A stretch of DNA of 64,000 nucleotides. Origin: Actinomycetospora endophytica (GTDB taxonomy: Bacteria; Actinomycetota; Actinomycetes; Mycobacteriales; Pseudonocardiaceae). The notes under the pieces were generated by a model, which was not told the DNA's origin, searched no databases, and was given only the letters and a program-made list of their open reading frames with translations. Positions 59,376-64,000 of the stretch are shown here, one piece after another. Positions within the stretch are counted from its first letter, which is position 1. Each line of letters starts with the position of its first letter. The position numbers and the translations under genes are program-made. The DNA lies in assembly GCF_021026375.1 (NCBI RefSeq), contig NZ_JAJNDB010000004.1, positions 434,001-498,000 of the forward strand, in the 5' to 3' direction.

Positions 59376-60092
59376 ATGATCACCGTCTACGGGTACGTCC
59401 CGGCCTGGGGCATCCCGGACATCAGCCCGTACGTCACCAAGCTGGTGAACTACCTGACGTTCACCGGCCTGCCGTTCGAGCACCGCACCCAGGATCTGGC
59501 GACGCTCGACGACGACGCACCGTTCGGCAAGCTGCCCTACATCGTCGACGGCGACGGCACGAAGGTCGGCGACTCGAACCGCATCATCGAGTACCTCAAG
59601 GGCAAGTACGGGGACCCGCTCGACGGCGACCAGGACAAGGTCGAGGCCGCGCAGGCGCTCGCCTTCAACCGCCTGGTCGAGGAGCAGCTCTACTGGTCCG
59701 GCGTCATCCAGCCGCGGTGGCGCTACCCCGACGGCTTCGAGATCTACATCCCGTACATCGTCGGCGGCGCCGAGGTCGGGCCCGAGCTGAGCGCGGCGCT
59801 GTGGGCCTTCCGTGACCGGATCCTCGCCGGGTTCAACGGCCAGGGCATGGGCCGGCGCCCCGACGACGAGGTGCACAAGTTCCTCGTCGACGACATCGAC
59901 GCGCTCTCGGACTTCCTCGGCGACAAGCCCTACTTCATGGGCGAGCGGCTCCGCTCGGTCGACGCCTCCATCTACTCGATGTACCGGCACGTCGCCGACC
60001 AGCCCTGGGACTTCCCCGGCCGGGACTACGCGCGCAGCAAGGCGAACCTCGCCGCCTACGCGGAACGGCTGCGCGACGAGTTCAAGGTCTGA
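59376..60092 (+). CDS. isoI: Glutathione S-transferase, IsoI-like
   Basis: A 238-residue GST with a thioredoxin-like N-domain (YVPAWGIPDISPYVTKLVNY, PFGKLPYIVDGDGTKVGDS for the GSH site) and an all-helical C-domain (FLVDDIDALSDFLGDKPYFMGE). IsoI conjugates glutathione to the isoprene epoxide. Most actinobacteria make mycothiol, not glutathione, so a GSH-dependent transferase is itself notable. A GAGAGAGGT site precedes the ATG. Confidence 0.84.
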   Translation: MITVYGYVPAWGIPDISPYVTKLVNYLTFTGLPFEHRTQDLATLDDDAPFGKLPYIVDGDGTKVGDSNRIIEYLKGKYGDPLDGDQDKVEAAQALAFNRLVEEQLYWSGVIQPRWRYPDGFEIYIPYIVGGAEVGPELSAALWAFRDRILAGFNGQGMGRRPDDEVHKFLVDDIDALSDFLGDKPYFMGERLRSVDASIYSMYRHVADQPWDFPGRDYARSKANLAAYAERLRDEFKV

Positions 60093-60109
60093 GGGGACGC
60101 GGGCCCGTC

Positions 60110-60820
60110 GTGATCGACCTGTACTCCTTCCCCAGCCCCAACGTCCGGAAGATCGTCATCGCGCTGGAGGAGCTCGGTCTGGCGTACCGGTGGGTCTGGA
60201 CGGACATCGGCGCCGGGGACCAGTTCAGCGACGCGTTCCGCGCCGTGAACCCGAACTCGAAGGTGCCGGCGATCGTCGACCACGACGGCCCGGGCGGCCG
60301 CCCGATCGCGCTGTTCGAGTCCGCCGCGATCCTGCTCTACCTCTCGGAGAAGGCCGGCGGCGCGCTGCTGCCGACCGATCCGGCGCGCCGGTGGGACGCG
60401 ATGTGCTGGCTGGCCTGGCAGGTCGCGAACCACGGGCCGATGGCGGGCCAGGCGGTGCACTTCCTGCGGTACGCGCCGAGCCAGGGCGTGCACGACGAGT
60501 ACGCGCAGGACCGCTACGGCCGCGAGATCGAGCGGCTCTACGCGATGCTCGACGAGCGCCTCGCCGACCGGGAGTACCTCGTCGACGAATTCTCGCTGGC
60601 CGACATCGCCTGCTTCCCCTGGGTGCGGCTGGCCGACGGGCACGGCGTCGACGTGTCCGTCCATCCCCACGTCGCCGCCTGGTCCGCCCGGATCGCCGCC
60701 CGGCCGTCGGCGCGGGTCCGCATCCCCGACCCCCGCAAGGAGGACCCGACGGTGTCCGGATGGTCGGCCGAGCAGTTCGCGACGCTGTTCCGCAGCGACG
60801 CCGGCAAGGCCACGCGATGA
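60110..60820 (+). CDS. isoJ: Second glutathione S-transferase, IsoJ-like
   Basis: A 236-residue GST of a different subfamily, with SFPSPNVRKIVIALEELGL, NPNSKVPAIVDHDG and LFESAAILLYLSEKAGG for GSH binding, and VDEFSLADIACFPWVRLAD in the C-domain. IsoJ of AD45 is the second GST in this position, with an unclear role. Downstream of IsoI by 17 bp; GTG start, stop overlaps the aldehyde dehydrogenase ATG. Confidence 0.82.
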   Translation: MIDLYSFPSPNVRKIVIALEELGLAYRWVWTDIGAGDQFSDAFRAVNPNSKVPAIVDHDGPGGRPIALFESAAILLYLSEKAGGALLPTDPARRWDAMCWLAWQVANHGPMAGQAVHFLRYAPSQGVHDEYAQDRYGREIERLYAMLDERLADREYLVDEFSLADIACFPWVRLADGHGVDVSVHPHVAAWSARIAARPSARVRIPDPRKEDPTVSGWSAEQFATLFRSDAGKATR

Positions 60821-62262
60821 GCGCCCCCACGCGGCCGGTGACGATCCCGACGCTGCGGCTCTCCATCGGCGGGGAGCTGCTCGACTCCCCGGAGGGGCTC
60901 GACGTGCTCGACCCGGCCACGGCCGCCGTCGTCACCCGCGTCCCGGTCGCGACGCCCGAGCTGCTCGACCGGGCCGTGGCCGCCGCCCGGCGGGCGGCCC
61001 CCGGGTGGGCGGCGATGCCGCTGCCGGAGCGGCAGCAGCGGGTCCGGGCGTTCGCGGAGCTGGTCGAGGAGCACCGCAGCGAGCTCGCCGCGCTGCTCAC
61101 CCTCGAGCAGGGCAAGCCGGTGGGACGGGCCTACGGCGAGATCGGGTCGGGACTCGCCTACGTGAACGCGTTCACCCGGATGACGCTGGCCGACGAGGTC
61201 CTCAAGGACGACGACGGCGAGCTCATCCGGCTGCGGCGCGTGCCGGTCGGTGTCGTCGCCGCGATCACCGCCTGGAACTACCCGCAGATGCTGTCGCTGT
61301 GGAAGATCGGGCCCGCGCTGGTGGCGGGCAACCCGGTGATCGTCAAGCCGTCGCCGTACACCCCGGTCTCGACGCTGCGGGTGGGGGAGCTGGCCCAGCA
61401 GGTGCTGCCGCCCGGGGTCCTCCAGGTCCTGGCCGGAGGCGACGAGCTGGGCGCCCGGCTCACCACCCACGAGGGCGTCGACAAGATCTCGTTCACCGGC
61501 TCGCGGCGGGCCGGGCGGGCGGTGATGGCGGCCGCGGCCCCGACGATGAAGCGGCTGACGCTGGAGCTCGGCGGCAACGACCCGGGGATCGTGCTGCCCG
61601 ACGCCGATCCGGGCGCCATCGCCGCCGACCTCTACGCGGGCGGGATGAGCAACTGCGGCCAGGTGTGCGCCGGCCTCAAGCGGCTCTTCGTGCCGACGGC
61701 CCGCGCCGGGGAGTTCGCCGAGGCGCTCGCCACGGTGGCGGGCACCGTCGTCGTCGGGAACGGCTTCGACGCCGGCGTGGACATGGGCCCCGTCCAGAAC
61801 CGGCCGCAGCTCGAACGGGTGCAGGGGCTGCTGGCCGACGCGCAGCGCCGGGGCGCCGAGGTGTACTTCCGGGGCCGGGCCCCCGACGGACCGGGCAACT
61901 GGCACCCCGTCGTCCTGGTGCGGGGCGCCGGCGACGACGTGCCGCTGGTCGCCGAGGAGCAGTTCGGGCCGGTGCTGCCGCTGCTGACCTACGACACCCT
62001 CGACGAGGCCGTGGCCCGCGCCAACCGCGGGCCGGACGGGCTCGGGGCGTCGGTGTGGTCGGACGACGAGGAGGCCGCGGAAGCGGTCGCGACCCGGCTC
62101 GACGCCGGGACGGTCTGGATCAACCAGCACCCGATGCTCTCGCCGGACGCGCCCTTCGGCGGGCGCAAGCAGTCCGGGATCGGCGTCGAGTCCTCGATGC
62201 TCGGGCTGCACGCCTACACCGACGTCTCGGTGCTGCGGGTCAAGCACTCGGTGCCCCGATGA
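60817..62262 (+). CDS. NAD-dependent aldehyde dehydrogenase
   Basis: A 481-residue classical aldehyde dehydrogenase. Catalytic Cys284 lies in GQVCAGLKR and general base Glu250 in LELGGND; NAD-binding FTGSRRAG is intact. In AD45 an aldehyde dehydrogenase gene accompanies the iso genes and may oxidise the glutathionyl aldehyde. It overlaps both flanking genes by 4 nt. Confidence 0.93.
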   Translation: MSAPTRPVTIPTLRLSIGGELLDSPEGLDVLDPATAAVVTRVPVATPELLDRAVAAARRAAPGWAAMPLPERQQRVRAFAELVEEHRSELAALLTLEQGKPVGRAYGEIGSGLAYVNAFTRMTLADEVLKDDDGELIRLRRVPVGVVAAITAWNYPQMLSLWKIGPALVAGNPVIVKPSPYTPVSTLRVGELAQQVLPPGVLQVLAGGDELGARLTTHEGVDKISFTGSRRAGRAVMAAAAPTMKRLTLELGGNDPGIVLPDADPGAIAADLYAGGMSNCGQVCAGLKRLFVPTARAGEFAEALATVAGTVVVGNGFDAGVDMGPVQNRPQLERVQGLLADAQRRGAEVYFRGRAPDGPGNWHPVVLVRGAGDDVPLVAEEQFGPVLPLLTYDTLDEAVARANRGPDGLGASVWSDDEEAAEAVATRLDAGTVWINQHPMLSPDAPFGGRKQSGIGVESSMLGLHAYTDVSVLRVKHSVPR

Positions 62263-63248
62263 GTCGGGCCCTGCGGATCGTCGTCGTCGCCGACCCGCTG
62301 CCCGCGCTCACCCCGGGACACGACTCCACGGTCGCGCTGATGGAGGCCGCGCAGGACCGGGGCCACGAGGTGCTGGTGACGACGGCCGAGCGGCTCCGGA
62401 TCCGGGGCACGCGGACCTGGGCGCCGTGCCGCCCGGTCACCGTCGTCCCGGCGGTGCTGGCCGGGGAGCGCTGGTACGCCGTCGACGACTGGTACCGCAC
62501 CGGCCCCGAGCGCGACGTCCGGCTCGACGACGCCGACGTCGTGGCGATGCGCACCGACCCGCCGTTCGACGCCGACTACCTCGCCGCGACCTACGTCCTG
62601 GACCGGGTCGACGACGAGCGGGTCGTCATGGTCAACCGCCCGTCCGGGCTCCGCGCCGCCAACGAGAAGCTCTTCACGCTGCGCTTCCCCGACCTCGTCC
62701 CGGACACCCTCGTCACCGCCGACCGGGCGGAGATCCTCTCGACGGTGCGCCGCTGGGGCCGGGCCGTCCTCAAGCCGACCGACGGGATGGCCGGGCGGGG
62801 CATCCTGCTGCTGCGCCCGGACGACGCCAACCTCCCGTCGATCCTGGAGCTCGCGACCGCGCGGGGACGGCGCCAGGTCGTGGTGCAGCGCTACGTCGAC
62901 GCGGTCGACGAGGGCGACCGCCGCATCATCGTGCTCGGCGGCGAGCCGATCGGCGTGGTCCGGCGGATCGCGGTCCCGGGGGAGTTCCGGTGCAACAAGG
63001 CCGCCGGGGCCCGGCCGGTCGCGGACCACGTCACCCCGGCCGACGAGAAGATGTGCGCCGTCCTCGCCCCGGAGCTCGAGCGCGAGGGCATCCTGCTCGC
63101 GGGCATCGACGTGATCGGCGACCGGCTCACCGAGATCAACGTGACCAGCCCGACCGGCCTGCGGGAGATCGACGCGCTCTCGGGGACACACCTGCCCTGC
63201 CTCGTCGTCGAGCACCTCGAGCGCCTGGTCGCGGCCCGGCGAGCGTGA
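62259..63248 (+). CDS. gshB: Glutathione synthetase-like ATP-grasp ligase
   Basis: A 329-residue ATP-grasp enzyme related to GshB. MRTDPPFDADYL, VLKPTDGMAGRGILL and INVTSPTGLREID are characteristic of prokaryotic glutathione synthetases. It adds glycine to gamma-glutamylcysteine. Its location in a GST operon argues for a dedicated GSH supply in a host that normally lacks GSH; a gshA gene is not seen here. Both ends overlap neighbours. Confidence 0.9.
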   Translation: MSRALRIVVVADPLPALTPGHDSTVALMEAAQDRGHEVLVTTAERLRIRGTRTWAPCRPVTVVPAVLAGERWYAVDDWYRTGPERDVRLDDADVVAMRTDPPFDADYLAATYVLDRVDDERVVMVNRPSGLRAANEKLFTLRFPDLVPDTLVTADRAEILSTVRRWGRAVLKPTDGMAGRGILLLRPDDANLPSILELATARGRRQVVVQRYVDAVDEGDRRIIVLGGEPIGVVRRIAVPGEFRCNKAAGARPVADHVTPADEKMCAVLAPELEREGILLAGIDVIGDRLTEINVTSPTGLREIDALSGTHLPCLVVEHLERLVAARRA

Positions 63249-63940
63249 CCCCGCCGCTGGTCGGGGTGTCCGGCCGCCGTCGCGGGGCGGCCGGGGCGCA
63301 CGACGGGCCGGCCGCCCTCGACGTGCTGCAGGTCGAGGTCTACTTCACCGGCTACGCCGACCGGCTCGCGGAGGCCGGCGCGCTACCCGTCCACCTGCCG
63401 GCGCGCGCCGATCCCGGCGAGGTGATGAGCCGGATGGACGCCCTCGTCCTCACCGGCGGCTCCGACGTCGACCCGGCCCTCTACGGCCAGGAGGCCCTCC
63501 CGTCGGTACGGGTGGACCGGGCGCGCGACGACCGGGAGCTCGCGCTGCTCGCGGCCGCGCTGGAGCGGGACGTCCCGGTCCTCGCGATCTGCCGGGGGAT
63601 GCAGCTGCTCGCCGTGCACCTCGGCGGGACGCTGGTCCAGCACCTCGAGTCCCATCCGCTCGGCCGCGACGACACCCACGAGGTGCGCTTCGCGGCGGGG
63701 AGCGTGGTGCACGGGATCTACGGCGGCTCCTACCGGGTCAACAGCCTCCACCACCAGGCCGTCGCCGAGCCGGGGGCCGGGCTGGTGTGCGTGGGCCACG
63801 CTCCCGACGGCGTCGTGGAGGCGGTCGAGCTGCCCGGCCGCGACGTCGTCGGGGTCCAGTGGCACCCCGAGCAGCTCCGACACGCCGACCCGGTGTTCGC
63901 CTGGCTGACGCGGGTGGCGATGGTGAAGTCTTCGCGGTGA
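63245..63940 (+). CDS. Class I glutamine amidotransferase-like, peptidase C26 (gamma-glutamyl hydrolase)
   Basis: A 231-residue protein. Nucleophile Cys116 lies in AICRGMQLL and the His-Glu pair in GVQWHPEQL; VLTGGSDVDPALYG is typical of PuuD-like C26 hydrolases. In this operon it may remove the gamma-glutamyl group from glutathione conjugates after detoxification (inference). The GTG start overlaps the gshB stop; the next gene starts 25 bp later. Confidence 0.87.
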   Translation: MTPPLVGVSGRRRGAAGAHDGPAALDVLQVEVYFTGYADRLAEAGALPVHLPARADPGEVMSRMDALVLTGGSDVDPALYGQEALPSVRVDRARDDRELALLAAALERDVPVLAICRGMQLLAVHLGGTLVQHLESHPLGRDDTHEVRFAAGSVVHGIYGGSYRVNSLHHQAVAEPGAGLVCVGHAPDGVVEAVELPGRDVVGVQWHPEQLRHADPVFAWLTRVAMVKSSR

Positions 63941-63965
63941 GATACTCAGGCGGCAGGAGGTCACG

Positions 63966-64000
63966 ATGAGCGAGGGTGCGCAGGAGCGCCGGGCGTTCGA
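63966..64000 (+). CDS. Start of a further gene, truncated by window end
   Basis: An ATG behind a strong GGCAGGAGG ribosome-binding site opens a frame MSEGAQERRAF that runs off the window. It is 25 bp after the C26 hydrolase, so it is probably the next operon gene. Eleven residues are too few to name it. Confidence 0.55.
   Translation, partial: MSEGAQERRAF

Overview
The window is high-GC, densely coded DNA from an actinobacterium, most plausibly of the Pseudonocardiaceae (inference). The signs are GTG/TTG starts, ATGA/GTGA stop-start overlaps, a FolP2-like dihydropteroate synthase homologue, an F420-type PPOX protein, a WS/DGAT acyltransferase, a DUF222/HNH protein and two IdeR/DmdR-type iron boxes. 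No rRNA, tRNA, CRISPR array, phage or insertion sequence was recognised.

Positions 1-14611 hold a bacterial microcompartment (BMC) locus. The plus-strand operon (4354-12369) encodes a BMC-P vertex protein, a BMC-H hexamer protein, a CoA-acylating aldehyde dehydrogenase, an EutJ-like ATPase, a BMC-T trimer protein, a malate-dehydrogenase-like enzyme with an unusual N-terminal module and Pro-rich linker, a zinc alcohol dehydrogenase and a GAF-PucR regulator. A second BMC-H gene lies convergently at 12440-12739. A divergent operon (DUF7064-like, HAD phosphatase, MptpB-type phosphatase) starts from the same control region. No standard aldehyde-generating signature enzyme (diol dehydratase, ethanolamine lyase, glycyl radical enzyme, aldolase, aminotransferase) is present, so the substrate is unknown. 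A matching inverted repeat lies about 70-80 bp upstream of both shell transcription units. A FolP2-like gene and a RibD-C reductase gene follow.

Positions 14587-47000 are mostly ordinary accessory metabolism. They include a PPOX protein, a bEBP-like regulator beside a small-subunit/GMC oxidoreductase/PEBP operon, a LAL-type LuxR regulator, SDR and aldo-keto reductases, a BLUF photoreceptor next to two Rieske proteins, a DGPF/ECF42 sigma pair whose sigma factor lacks a conserved block, a DUF222/HNH protein, a GH13 enzyme, an IclR regulator, two APC permeases with a copper amine oxidase, a small secreted protein, a sugar porter, an enoyl-CoA hydratase, a WS/DGAT and a truncated haemoglobin.

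Positions 46918-57141 form a siderophore locus matching staphyloferrin B logic gene for gene: sbnB divergent from sbnA-C-E-F-G-H, with an iron box between them, then a siderophore-interacting flavin reductase with its own iron box. The exporter sbnD and serine kinase sbnI are not in the window.

Positions 57413 to the end form one tightly coupled operon. It encodes a family III CoA-transferase, an SDR, two glutathione transferases, an aldehyde dehydrogenase, a glutathione synthetase-like ATP-grasp enzyme and a class C26 glutamine amidotransferase. This matches the glutathione-dependent isoGHIJ arm of isoprene degradation in Rhodococcus sp. AD45, with a dedicated GSH supply; a monooxygenase, if present, must lie beyond the window. 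A Crp-like palindrome precedes the operon.
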